A stretch of DNA of 64,000 bases from a bacterium D16-50. Lineage in GTDB: Bacteria > Bacillota > Clostridia > Lachnospirales > Lachnospiraceae. Where the stretch lies: the NCBI GenBank assembly GCA_003612485.1, contig RAZA01000004.1, positions 1-64,000 of the forward strand, given 5' to 3'. Below the pieces are notes generated by a model. That model searched no databases. It was not told the origin of the DNA and worked only from the letters and a program-made list of their open reading frames with translations. Position numbers and translations under genes: made by a program. Shown in pieces: positions 55,607-63,700 of this stretch. Each line of letters begins with the position of its first letter. Within the stretch, counting starts at the first letter, position 1.

Positions 55607-56447
55607 TTTTGTCATTCCTTTCCATATAAACGATAATGTCATTGATGGAGGCGTTTTCCGTCACCGTGCCTGAAGGGAGGCCTCCGATATGGCGCAGATC
55701 CATGAGACATTCGTAACCGTTGACCGTCTGACGTATGCCGATGGCATGTTCCCGCTTTTCCGGGGGCAGTGTGGCTCCCCGCACGATGCAGTAGGAGGAA
55801 GTCAGGCTGTCTTTGCTGCCCTGATAGGTGATTTCTCCGTTGTGTATATAGACGATTTTGTCAGCGATGCGCTCCAGATCGCTGGTGATGTGGGTGGAAA
55901 ACAGTATGGTTCTGTCTTCCGGAAGCAAGTATTCCCGAAAGATGTCCAAAAGTTCGTCCCGCGCTGCCGGATCCAGTCCTCCCGTGGGTTCATCCAGCAG
56001 AAGGATTTTGGTGGGATGGGAGAGGTGTACAGCCATTGCAAGCTTCTGTTTCATGCCCCGGGACATATTTTTGAATTTTTTTCCGGCGTCCAGCCCGAAG
56101 CGGTTCAGGCAGTCCCGATACCGGATGCCGTCCCAGCCGGGATAGAAGGGGCGGAGGCACTTCTCGATGTCTTCAGGCGTCCAGTCCTCCTGAAAATAGG
56201 GCTGATCGAATAGAATGGCGATTTCTTCTCTTGAGGAAGGGTCTGCGCAGGATTTTCCCAGAAGGCGGACTTCCCCGCTGTCAGGGAAGGTCAGGCCCGC
56301 CATAATTCTCAGGGTAGTGGATTTCCCGGCGCCGTTGCGGCCTATGAATCCGCAGCATTGACCCTGAGGGACCGTAAAGCTGATGCTCTTCAGTGCAAAG
56401 CCCGGATAGAGCTTGCACAAATCATGGACCTCAATGGCATTGTTCAT
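55599..56447 (-). CDS. ABC transporter ATP-binding protein
   Basis: A 282-residue ATPase with Walker A GRNGAGKST, signature NMSRGMKQKLAMA (SRGMK type instead of LSGGQ), Walker B KILLLDEPTGGLDP and the H-loop FSTHITSDLERIADKI. A C-terminal extension of about 65 residues follows. The pattern matches the BcrA/YtrB type of exporters. GGAGG precedes the ATG nine bases away on the minus strand. It overlaps the GntR gene by 17 bases at its start and the permease by eight at its end. The three genes form one tight operon. Confidence 0.92.
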   Translation of the reverse strand: MNNAIEVHDLCKLYPGFALKSISFTVPQGQCCGFIGRNGAGKSTTLRIMAGLTFPDSGEVRLLGKSCADPSSREEIAILFDQPYFQEDWTPEDIEKCLRPFYPGWDGIRYRDCLNRFGLDAGKKFKNMSRGMKQKLAMAVHLSHPTKILLLDEPTGGLDPAARDELLDIFREYLLPEDRTILFSTHITSDLERIADKIVYIHNGEITYQGSKDSLTSSYCIVRGATLPPEKREHAIGIRQTVNGYECLMDLRHIGGLPSGTVTENASINDIIVYMERNDKNV

Positions 56448-56808
56448 AATAAATATCCTCCAATCTGTTCTGTAATTGGGCCAGATTCAGGCCGGCTGCG
56501 CTGGCTTTTTCCACAGCCGTTTTCAGGGATTGGTCGATGGAGCATAAGTACTGCTGCCGAATGGTCTCGGAATCGCATTTCACAAAGGATCCCCGTCCCT
56601 GAAGGGTGTAGATCAGCCCCTCCGCCTCCAGATCACCGTAGGCCCGGGTGGTGGTGATGATGCTGACGCGCAGGTTTCTGGCCAGCTGGCGCATGGAAGT
56701 GAGAGGGGCGTTTGGGGCCAGCTCGCCGGAGAGAATCTGGGCCTTGATCTGCATCTTGATCTGTTCATAGGCAGGTATCTCGCTCTGCAGAGATATATTG
56801 ATGTTCAT
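56431..56808 (-). CDS. GntR-family regulator, YtrA subfamily
   Basis: A 125-residue regulator made of a GntR winged helix (ISLQSEIPAYEQIKMQIKAQ, LTSMRQLARNLRVSIITTTR, AYGDLEAEGLIYTLQGRGSF) and a short C-terminal helical part (LKTAVEKASAAGLNLAQLQN). This short form without a metabolite domain is typical of the YtrA subfamily, which represses neighbouring ABC transporter genes and is relieved by envelope stress. AAGGAG precedes ATG 56808 on the minus strand. The frame runs further upstream but has no start signal there. It is the first gene of the operon and has a palindrome over its promoter. Confidence 0.92.
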   Translation of the reverse strand: MNINISLQSEIPAYEQIKMQIKAQILSGELAPNAPLTSMRQLARNLRVSIITTTRAYGDLEAEGLIYTLQGRGSFVKCDSETIRQQYLCSIDQSLKTAVEKASAAGLNLAQLQNRLEDIYYEQCH

Positions 56809-56831
56809 TTCTGATCTCCTTATCATAGTGC

Positions 56832-56868
56832 ATATATTCAATATATACAGTAGATGCAGAAAAGTCAA
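56832..56868 (-). promoter_or_regulatory. GntR/ABC operon promoter with overlapping palindromic operator
   Basis: On the minus strand TTGACT (56863-56868), 17 bases, TATATT (56840-56845). The perfect palindrome ATATATT-C-AATATAT (56832-56846, plus-strand sense) covers the -10 and beyond. Such a site over the -10 fits autorepression by the YtrA-type regulator. Confidence 0.7.
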
Positions 56869-56971
56869 GATTTTGTTTTGATTTTTTCTAAACTGTGCCC
56901 GGAATAATAACGGTGATGCTTTTTGCAGGCTGTTTCGGTGTCCGTTTAGGGGCAGCCAAACGATAGATTGT

Positions 56972-57000
56972 TTTACAGAGAGTATGGTTTTTGCTATACT
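56972..57000 (+). promoter_or_regulatory. Promoter of the XRE/FlhA-like gene
   Basis: TTTACA (56972-56977), 17 bases, TATACT (56995-57000), giving a leader of about 120 bases. The remaining part of the 317-base divergent gap shows no gene. Confidence 0.7.
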
Positions 57001-57125
57001 GATTTCAGTGATCAAGAGGCTATTAAAAGCAAATGTATCATGGGCCGCTGTGAATAGGAAGGCCCAAATTAGACGTGGATCCTGACATATGCAGGAGCCA
57101 AAGCAGACTGAAAGGAGAGAAGGGT

Positions 57126-58001
57126 ATGTTTGACGCAAACGAAATGAAACAGATTGGGGGCAGAATATCGGCCTGCCGCCAAAATAAGAACATGACGCAG
57201 GAGGAGCTGGCCTATAGACTGGGGATTACTCCTCAGGCATTGAGCAAGTGGGAAAGAGGGGTAGGCCTTCCCGATGTTTCCATGGTCATTGATCTGTGCG
57301 GCCTGCTGGGGGTCAGTGCGGATTATTTGCTGGGAATGGAGGCCAGAGGGGCCGGTTTCCAGAAGGATGGCAGGGTAGCCGGATTTCTGGAGGAGATCAG
57401 AAAGAATCTGATGGACAGTCTGGAGCTGCAGCTGCTGTTCGGTACGGGGATGGTGCCTCTGTTTGTAGACAATAAGTTCGTAGACAAAATATTTGCTCTG
57501 CGCGGGACCCTGGCCAGAGAAGGACTGATTCTTCCCATAGTTCGTATCCGGGACTATGAAAGGCTGGGAGAGCAGGAATTTATGATAACAGTGCAAAATA
57601 ACGTTCTGCACGCGGAGACGCTGGAGAGGCTGGACGAGAATACGGTGGACGAGATGATCCGGAAGCTGGGAGAGTGTGTCAGGAAGCATTATGATGAAGT
57701 GCTGACTCCGGACTTGATCAAGATTTATACGGATAATCTCAGGATGAAATATCCCGCTCTGATGGACGGGGTGGTTCCCGAAAAGATTTCCTACAATCTG
57801 CTGGCGGAGACGGCTCGGCTGGTATTGCGCAGAGGAGATTCCCTTGTTTATCTGCCGCGGATGATCGAGATCATGGACTGCGCCCTCAGAAAGAATCCGG
57901 ACGCCGCCGCCGAAGAGCTGGCAGAGCGCATAGGGCAGGTTTTGGAGCGAGAAGACAATATAGACGTGATTTTGGGTAAGAGAACGGAGAGGCAGCCTTA
58001 G
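57126..58001 (+). CDS. XRE-type HTH protein fused to an FlhA C-terminal-like domain
   Basis: A 291-residue protein. Residues 8-70 are an XRE/Cro helix-turn-helix (ISACRQNKNMTQEELAYRLG and ITPQALSKWERGVGLPDVS). From about 98 to 285 the sequence follows the cytoplasmic export-gate domain of FlhA/FHIPEP proteins: LELQLLFGTGMVPL, LAREGLILPIVRIRD, a region like the FlhA THLxxxxxxHAxELL (MIRKLGECVRKHYDEVLT), YPALMDGVVPEKISY and an SL-x-x-LPRMIEIMD helix. No membrane part is present, so it cannot be an export gate; it is more likely a regulator that reuses this fold as a protein-binding or sensing domain. GAAAGGAG stands before ATG 57126. It has its own promoter and terminator, and no flagellar gene is near. 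Confidence 0.82.
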   Translation: MFDANEMKQIGGRISACRQNKNMTQEELAYRLGITPQALSKWERGVGLPDVSMVIDLCGLLGVSADYLLGMEARGAGFQKDGRVAGFLEEIRKNLMDSLELQLLFGTGMVPLFVDNKFVDKIFALRGTLAREGLILPIVRIRDYERLGEQEFMITVQNNVLHAETLERLDENTVDEMIRKLGECVRKHYDEVLTPDLIKIYTDNLRMKYPALMDGVVPEKISYNLLAETARLVLRRGDSLVYLPRMIEIMDCALRKNPDAAAEELAERIGQVLEREDNIDVILGKRTERQP

Positions 58002-58019
58002 GCTGACCTCTCCGGTTTT
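57985..58019 (+). terminator. Terminator overlapping the XRE/FlhA-like stop codon
   Basis: CGGAGAGG and AGCC (57985-57997) pair with GGCT and CCTCTCCG (58001-58014), then TTTTGCTTTT. The TAG stop (57999-58001) lies in the loop. It may also serve the convergent araC-type gene. Confidence 0.85.
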
Positions 58020-58029
58020 GCTTTTCCGG

Positions 58030-58986
58030 CTATGGGGAACCGGGCTCCGAAGAGGGAGAGAAGCCGCTTCCGTTCTTTTCGATGAAAGCCTGATACTTTC
58101 TGGGGGAGATGTGATAATACTGCTTGAAGGCTTTGCAGAAGGAGGAAGTGTCCGAAAAATGCAAAACCTCGCTGATGGAGGCGATGGGAGTGTTCTGTGC
58201 CAGCATTTCCGCCGCCTTTTCAAACCGTCTTTGAGTATAGTAATCCTTTATTGTAATGCCCATGACCTGAGAGAACTGTTTGGAAAGATAGCCATAGCTA
58301 TAGTCGAAAACGCTGCTGATATCCGCAAGATTTTTGATATTGGTCAGGTTGGCATCGATATAATTGGTGATGGCATAAATGAGAGGATTTGTAGAGTTCT
58401 GCTCTATCAAATTCGTATAATACAGTTTTGGCTGGTTGCATAGGCTGCGGTAAGTCAGTATGATAATCTGCAGGATATAGGACTCAAAAAGCTCCATGGA
58501 GAGAAAATTGGGCGCAGTGATCTCGTCCAGAGCGAGGGTGAAAAGATCGTAGATCTTGTAATTGTCAATGGCAAGGGGATTCTTTAGGTTGTCCAGAAAG
58601 CTGCGAAGCTTCTCGTACTTGAAATAGTTGGGATTTTCTGTACGAAAAACAAAGCCAAGGCACATGTACCGCAGGGGATTGTGCTTGGAGGACTTGATGT
58701 AATGGACATCCTTTGAATTCACCACAAAAATCATATTGGAGCTCACGGCATAAGACACTCCGTTTCGGGTAAAAATCCCCTCTCCGGAAACGATATAGGA
58801 GATCTCATAACAGAGCTGCTTGTGCATATCGACTTCATAGTCTGACGAGCAGGCCAGATCGCAGATCTGGTATACGTCGAAGAGATCCAGATTCAAGGGC
58901 GAATGGAAAAAGTCTACATTCATATGGTAGCGCTTTTTCTGTTTGTTGACGGTGCTTTCTTGTATAAGCGCCGGATATTCTTCCAT
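58030..58986 (-). CDS. AraC-family transcriptional regulator
   Basis: A 318-residue regulator with an N-terminal cupin-like sensing domain (about 30-150; HKQLCYEISYIVSGEGIFTR and NMIFVVNSKDVHYI) and two C-terminal AraC helix-turn-helix motifs (about 205-305; LADISSVFDYSYGYLSKQFS and SISEVLHFSDTSSFCKAFKQ with YYHISPRKYQAF). This form usually activates sugar-utilisation genes after binding the sugar or its derivative. It is divergent from the Gfo/Idh-led operon and is most likely its activator. GGAGG lies before the ATG on the minus strand. Its promoter lies at 59076-59104. Confidence 0.92.
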   Translation of the reverse strand: MEEYPALIQESTVNKQKKRYHMNVDFFHSPLNLDLFDVYQICDLACSSDYEVDMHKQLCYEISYIVSGEGIFTRNGVSYAVSSNMIFVVNSKDVHYIKSSKHNPLRYMCLGFVFRTENPNYFKYEKLRSFLDNLKNPLAIDNYKIYDLFTLALDEITAPNFLSMELFESYILQIIILTYRSLCNQPKLYYTNLIEQNSTNPLIYAITNYIDANLTNIKNLADISSVFDYSYGYLSKQFSQVMGITIKDYYTQRRFEKAAEMLAQNTPIASISEVLHFSDTSSFCKAFKQYYHISPRKYQAFIEKNGSGFSPSSEPGSP

Positions 58987-59075
58987 ACAGATAATTCCTC
59001 CTGGAACAAAAACAAAGACAAAACATACAATTATTTTCTCCGGGTTTCATTTGCTTTTTGGCAAACTGTGTCTAC

Positions 59076-59104
59076 ATTATAATCCAGCCATGAAGGAAAA
59101 GCAA
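59076..59104 (-). promoter_or_regulatory. Promoter of the araC-type gene
   Basis: On the minus strand: TTGCTT (59099-59104), 17 bases, TATAAT (59076-59081). Confidence 0.7.
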
Positions 59105-59212
59105 CAAAAAATAAAATGCAGGAAAGGGCAAAAATGGAGAAAATTACCAAAAACTAGTGGGAGAAATTTGCAAGATATCTAAAAATGACAATTAAGGCAG
59201 CCATTTTTCACA

Positions 59213-59241
59213 TTGTTTGTTCAGGCATAATGGGTTATATA
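59213..59241 (+). promoter_or_regulatory. Promoter of the sugar-catabolic operon
   Basis: TTGTTT (59213-59218), 17 bases, TATATA (59236-59241). The -35 is weak, as expected for an activator-dependent promoter. The 110 bases up to the araC promoter are AT-rich and would hold the activator site, but no clear repeat was found. Confidence 0.6.
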
Positions 59242-59302
59242 TAGTATAGGGGCGTTCATCAGTCAAATTGTCCAAAAATTATTGTGATAAGGAGAGTGCG
59301 TT

Positions 59303-60358
59303 ATGGAGAAGTGCGAAAAAGTCAAAGTTGGTATTGTAGGAGCCGGTAATATTGCCAATTCCGCCCATTTGCCGGCATATGAGAATTGCAGCAATGCCGT
59401 GCCCGCAGCTATCTGCGACATTGATTTCGAGAGGGCAAAAAAGACAGCAGAAAAATACAATATCGAGCATGTGTATTCCTCCGTGGAAGAGATGCTGCAG
59501 AAGGCTGACATCGAGGCTGTGGATATCTGCACATGGAACAACGGCCATGCGCCGGTGTGCGTTGCGGCTGCCAAGGCGGGCAAGCATGTGCTGTGCGAGA
59601 AGCCCCTTGCCATGAACGTTTCTCAGGCCCTTGAGATGCAGAAGGCTGTAGATGATACCGGAGTAATCTTTATGCTGGCAGTGCCTTCCCGCTTCGGATA
59701 TGAAAATATGTATCTCCGGGACATGTACGAGAAGGGAGAGCTTGGGGAGGTTTATTATGCCAAGACTTCTGCGGTAAGGCGCAGGGGAACCCCCTCCGGG
59801 TGGTTCACAGACAAGAAGACTTCCGGCGGCGGGCCTGTCATCGACATAGGCATCCACCGCATCGACGAAGCCTGGTATCTCATGGGAAATCCGAAGCCCG
59901 TGCGTGTCTCCGCCAATGTATTCTCCAAGATCGGGGATTATCAGACCAAGGGCGTGAGCAGGTGGATCGGAACTCCTTGTCCGGACAACCGTTTTGACTG
60001 TGAGGATTCCGGCGCCGGCGTGATTCATTTCGAGAACGGCGCTTTGATGGTATTTGAGGCCAGCTGGGCGCTGAACGCCCCTGCAAAGGAGGAGACGCTC
60101 GTCTGCGGCACCAAGGCGGGGGCTACCATAGAGCCCTTCACCATCTACGGAGAGCGCAACGATTACCTCAGCACGGACAATATCACCGTCTTAGGGGGCG
60201 GGGAGAAGCGCTTCCTGCTGGAGATCGAGCATTTTGCGGACTGTGTGCAGAAGGGGGTCAGGGAGACCAAGTACCCCATGGCTCAGGCAGTGGACATGCA
60301 GAAAATGCTGCAGGCAATCTATGATTCCGCCGCCAGCGGAAAAGAGATCCTTTTGTAA
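59303..60358 (+). CDS. Gfo/Idh/MocA-family oxidoreductase
   Basis: A 351-residue NAD(P)-dependent enzyme. The Rossmann motif is VGIVGAGNIANSAHLPAYEN, followed by CDIDFERAKKTAEKYN. The family's EKP motif is in HVLCEKPLAMNVSQALEMQK, and GGGPVIDIGIHRIDEAWYLM holds the catalytic D-x3-H region. It would oxidise or reduce a sugar, sugar acid or inositol hydroxyl. Its neighbours (TIM-barrel isomerase, deacetylase, kinase) suggest a keto-sugar intermediate made from an N-acetylated or modified hexose. GGAGAG lies before the ATG. It is the first gene of a run of at least five in the same direction. Confidence 0.93.
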   Translation: MEKCEKVKVGIVGAGNIANSAHLPAYENCSNAVPAAICDIDFERAKKTAEKYNIEHVYSSVEEMLQKADIEAVDICTWNNGHAPVCVAAAKAGKHVLCEKPLAMNVSQALEMQKAVDDTGVIFMLAVPSRFGYENMYLRDMYEKGELGEVYYAKTSAVRRRGTPSGWFTDKKTSGGGPVIDIGIHRIDEAWYLMGNPKPVRVSANVFSKIGDYQTKGVSRWIGTPCPDNRFDCEDSGAGVIHFENGALMVFEASWALNAPAKEETLVCGTKAGATIEPFTIYGERNDYLSTDNITVLGGGEKRFLLEIEHFADCVQKGVRETKYPMAQAVDMQKMLQAIYDSAASGKEILL

Positions 60359-60493
60359 AAGGATTATCACATCACATTCAACGTCCGCTATTTATGCCGG
60401 AAATACAGCAGGGTACGGTCAGGCGGGCGCCTGCCATAGACATCATGGACAAGGTATAGGTGCGGGCGTTGATTTTTTAAACATTGTAAGGGA

Positions 60494-60511
60494 TGTCCGT
60501 TAAGACGGACA
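60494..60511 (+). other. Small hairpin beside the ribosome binding site
   Basis: TGTCCGT-TAAG-ACGGACA (60494-60511) is a perfect 7-bp stem-loop that ends where AAGGAGG of the next gene begins. It may protect or process the mRNA between the first two genes, or tune translation. Confidence 0.6.
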
Positions 60512-60524
60512 AGGAGGTATAAGG

Positions 60525-61400
60525 ATGAAGAGCTGCGTTAGTACATACAGTTATCAGAGATTATATGGGGACGGAAAGTTCACCCGTTTTGACGCCATCG
60601 ACAAGACCAAGGAACTGGGCTGCGAGGGAGTGGAGTTCGTGCTGGACGACACTACGCCGGACGGCAGTACTCCCAGAGAGCACGCCCTTGCGCTGACCCA
60701 GCATGCCAGAGAAGCAGGGCTGGAGGTGCCAATCTACACCACCGGGGCGAATTTTTTCGTGGCCGACCCGGAGCGGGAAGTGGAGCGGGTGTGCAGACAT
60801 ATTGACATCGCTTCGGAATGCGGCATTCCCCTGCTGCGCCATGACGTGACATGGACATACCATGAGGGCTATGAGGGCGTAAAGACCTTTAAGAACGTGG
60901 TGGAGAAGGTGGCCCCTTGGATTTCCAAGACGGCTGATTACGCAAAGAGCAAGGGCGTGAAGACCTGCAGCGAGAATCATGGTCTGCTGATGCAGGACAG
61001 CGAGCGCATGGTGGAGCTTTACACGGCGGTGGACAATACCAATTATGGATTCCTATGTGATATAGGAAACTTCGGCGGCGTGGACGAGGACTGTTCCATT
61101 GCCGTGTCCAGACTGCTGGAGCTGATCGTTCATGTTCATGCCAAGGACGTCTTCGTCCGTCCGGGCATGTATTATGATCCCGGCCGGGGATTCGGCCGTT
61201 CCAGAGGCGGAAACTACCGCAGGCCCACCATATTCGGACATGGGGACGTGCCCACCTTCCAGATCCTTTCCGCCATCAGGAATTCCGGCTATGACGGATA
61301 TGTCTCTCTGGAGTTTGAAGGTATGGAGCCTGTGCTGGAGGCCGTTTCCATCGGAACGGAGAATATACAGAGGATGATACGAGACCTGGCAGGAAGGTAG
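60525..61400 (+). CDS. Sugar phosphate isomerase/epimerase-family protein (TIM barrel)
   Basis: A 291-residue AP-endonuclease-2-type barrel. KELGCEGVEFVLDD at the second strand, IPLLRHDVTW, KTCSENHGLLMQDSERMVEL with a metal-binding Glu/His, YGFLCDIGNFGGVDEDC (metal Asp) and LIVHVHAKDVFVRPG (metal His) follow the usual ligand order; GYVSLEFEGME near the end gives a last Glu. Such enzymes move keto groups or epimerise sugars, and in 3-keto-glycoside pathways they act with Gfo/Idh dehydrogenases. That pairing is repeated here, but the substrate is unknown. AAGGAGGT precedes ATG 60525. Confidence 0.9.
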   Translation: MKSCVSTYSYQRLYGDGKFTRFDAIDKTKELGCEGVEFVLDDTTPDGSTPREHALALTQHAREAGLEVPIYTTGANFFVADPEREVERVCRHIDIASECGIPLLRHDVTWTYHEGYEGVKTFKNVVEKVAPWISKTADYAKSKGVKTCSENHGLLMQDSERMVELYTAVDNTNYGFLCDIGNFGGVDEDCSIAVSRLLELIVHVHAKDVFVRPGMYYDPGRGFGRSRGGNYRRPTIFGHGDVPTFQILSAIRNSGYDGYVSLEFEGMEPVLEAVSIGTENIQRMIRDLAGR

Positions 61401-61433
61401 TATGGACGCCGGACGGCGGGGATGGATAAAAAT

Positions 61434-62579
61434 ATGAGAATAAAAAACGGATTGGTTCTGAAAGGGCAAAGCAACCGCTTTGAATCTGCGGACATATGTA
61501 TATCGGAAGGAAGGATAAGCTCTTTTGGGGCTGTGGGAGAGCCGGCGGGTCAGGAGGATTTTGACGCAGAAGGCCTATACGTGATACCGGGCTTCATAGA
61601 CACCCATAATCATGGGTGTGTGGGAGTGGAATTTGCGGCGGAGGACGAGGATTTCGAGAAGGCCAGAGTATGGCTTGCGGGACAGGGGATCACGGGGGTG
61701 GCGCCCACGGTTCGGGCCATGCCGGTAGAGCCTATAATCGGCGCAGAGAAGAATATCCTGCGGGAGGCGGGCAAGACTTCCAAGGGCGCAAGGATTCTGG
61801 GCATTCATCTGGAAGGGCCTTTTGTGTCTTACAGCCGCACCGGCGCCATGTGTCCGCCGGAAAGGGTGTGCGAGCCTGAGGCTCTGCGGAGAATGGCGGA
61901 AGGCGCGCAGGGGATGCTCAAGATCATGACCCTTGCGCCGGAAAGGGAAAATGCGGCTGAAGTGATCAAGGCTGCAGGAGAGCTGGGCGTGAAGATATCC
62001 CTTGGACACAGTGACGCCTCCTATGGGACCGCCAAGGCGGCCATCGAGGCAGGAGCGTCCAGAGCCACCCATACCTTCAATGCCATGCGCCCCTTGTACC
62101 ACCGCGAGACAGGGATTCTGGGAGCGGTGCTTACGGATGACAGGGTCTGCTGTGAGATGATCTGTGATTTCGTACATCTCGACGAGGCCGCCATGGATAT
62201 CGTGTATCGGATGAAAGGCGCGGAAAATATAACCATCATCAGCGATTCAGGCTATATGACGGGCTTGGGGGACGGAGAATTCAAGGTAGGGGATTACGAG
62301 CAGGTCAGGATCGTAAAAGACGGAGTCTGCCGTACTGAGGGAGGATGTATTGCCGGAAGCTGTGTCAGCATGCTGGCAGGCGCCAGAAACCTTCTTCGCA
62401 TGGGAGTTCCTCTTTGGGAGGTATCCCTGATGGGCTCTCTGAATCCCGCCAAGGCTTTGGGCGTGGATCACTGGCTGGGCTCTCTGGAGGAGGGAAAGGC
62501 AGCGGACATGATCGTGTGCGACAAAGAACTGAACATCAAGGCGGTGTTCGTGGACGGAAGACGGGTCGCTATATTGTAG
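61434..62579 (+). CDS. nagA: N-acetylglucosamine-6-phosphate deacetylase-like enzyme
   Basis: A 381-residue amidohydrolase with the NagA pattern: GFIDTHNHGCVGVEFAAEDE (H-x-H metal site), GIHLEGPFVSYSRTGAM (metal Glu), SLGHSDASYGTAKAAIEAGA (His), THTFNAMRPLYHRETG (second His) and TIISDSGYMTGLG (catalytic Asp). It removes the acetyl group from GlcNAc-6-phosphate or a related amino-sugar phosphate. ATG 61434 (MRIKNG) gives the typical start; ATG 61422, four codons earlier, is possible but has GGGG directly beside it. No nagB is seen in the window. The gene lies between the TIM-barrel isomerase and the ROK kinase, which fits amino-sugar use. Confidence 0.9.
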   Translation: MRIKNGLVLKGQSNRFESADICISEGRISSFGAVGEPAGQEDFDAEGLYVIPGFIDTHNHGCVGVEFAAEDEDFEKARVWLAGQGITGVAPTVRAMPVEPIIGAEKNILREAGKTSKGARILGIHLEGPFVSYSRTGAMCPPERVCEPEALRRMAEGAQGMLKIMTLAPERENAAEVIKAAGELGVKISLGHSDASYGTAKAAIEAGASRATHTFNAMRPLYHRETGILGAVLTDDRVCCEMICDFVHLDEAAMDIVYRMKGAENITIISDSGYMTGLGDGEFKVGDYEQVRIVKDGVCRTEGGCIAGSCVSMLAGARNLLRMGVPLWEVSLMGSLNPAKALGVDHWLGSLEEGKAADMIVCDKELNIKAVFVDGRRVAIL

Positions 62580-62642
62580 CGCAGCGGGTTTGTAGCGCTA
62601 TGGGGCTTTGGCCCCGTGGACGGAACTGGAATAGGAGGCGGA

Positions 62643-63554
62643 ATGGTCTACAGAATCGGGGCGGACATCGGCGGAACCAGCGTGAAATTGGGCGTGGTGG
62701 ACGAGGCATTTCATATTGTTGAGAGCATGAGGATACCTACGGGAGAGATATGCACCGCGGATGGAATCATCGGGGGCATTGTGGAAGCCTGCAGGGAGCT
62801 TATGGTCAGATACGAGATAGCTTCGGTGGGGATCGGTTCAGCGGGGCTGGTAAATCCGAAGACTGGATATGTGCTTCGGGCGGGAAACCTTCCTTTTTTG
62901 AACGAGCCTCTGGGCGTCAGGGTTGCCAAAGGGCTTCAGGTGCCGGTATTTTTGGACAACGACGCAAACTGCGCTTTGATCGGAGAGCATGCCGCCGGCG
63001 CCTGCGCAGGCTATGAGGACGCTCTGATTCTGACCATCGGCACCGGCATCGGAGGAGCGGTGATGATCGGCGGGCGCGTTTATAGGGGACACAATTATAA
63101 AGCGGCGGAATTCGGCCATTTCATCATCAATATGAAGGGGGAGGCCTGCAGCTGCGGCCTGCGGGGCTGCTTTGAACAATATGGCTCCGCTAGTGCATTG
63201 ATTGCCATGACAAAGAAATGCGTCAGGGCATTTCCCGGAAGTCTGCTGGCCCGAATGGCCCAAAACGGAATAGACGGCAGCACCGCGTTCGAGGCCGCAA
63301 AGGGCGGCTGCGCGGCAGCGGAGGAGATGCTGAAGGATTACGGGAAGGTTCTTGGAGTGGGAATCAACAGCTTGGTAAAGATTTTCCAGCCGCAGGTGGT
63401 GGCGCTTTCCGGCGGCGTGGCGGTACAGGGCGAATATTTATTGAACCTCATAAGGCCCAATCTGATAGACGATTCCGTTGTATGCACCACGAAGCTGGGG
63501 GGCGGAGGAGGACTCATCGGGGCAGCGCTGCTGGGCACGCCCTACGGTGAGTGA
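62643..63554 (+). CDS. ROK-family sugar kinase
   Basis: A 303-residue ROK protein without a DNA-binding domain. It shows ADIGGTSVKLGVVD (phosphate 1), PVFLDNDANCALIGEHAAGA (catalytic Asp), ILTIGTGIGGAVMIGGRVYR (phosphate 2), AEFGHFIINMKG with the sugar Glu/His, and the ROK zinc motif CSCGLRGCFEQYGS. It would phosphorylate a hexose, such as glucose, mannose or N-acetyl amino sugars. AGGAGGC precedes ATG 62643. It follows the deacetylase closely and may supply its phosphorylated substrate. Specificity among glucokinase, N-acetylglucosamine and N-acetylmannosamine kinases cannot be told from the motifs. Confidence 0.93.
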   Translation: MVYRIGADIGGTSVKLGVVDEAFHIVESMRIPTGEICTADGIIGGIVEACRELMVRYEIASVGIGSAGLVNPKTGYVLRAGNLPFLNEPLGVRVAKGLQVPVFLDNDANCALIGEHAAGACAGYEDALILTIGTGIGGAVMIGGRVYRGHNYKAAEFGHFIINMKGEACSCGLRGCFEQYGSASALIAMTKKCVRAFPGSLLARMAQNGIDGSTAFEAAKGGCAAAEEMLKDYGKVLGVGINSLVKIFQPQVVALSGGVAVQGEYLLNLIRPNLIDDSVVCTTKLGGGGGLIGAALLGTPYGE

Positions 63555-63700
63555 AGTGCCCTGCGCGGCATGGACCGGGCGGGGATCGGCAAGGGATTGA
63601 AACTTTTAAGACTGTGTCAACACCGGAGCGTAGGAGTTCCGGAACCGATATGAATGTGACAAGGCACAGGGGCGGCATTATGCCGAGGAGGTAGAATGAC

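Noticed and set aside
57126..58001. Type III secretion or flagellar export component
   Set aside because: Despite the FlhA-like domain there are no membrane helices, an HTH is present and no flagellar genes are around.
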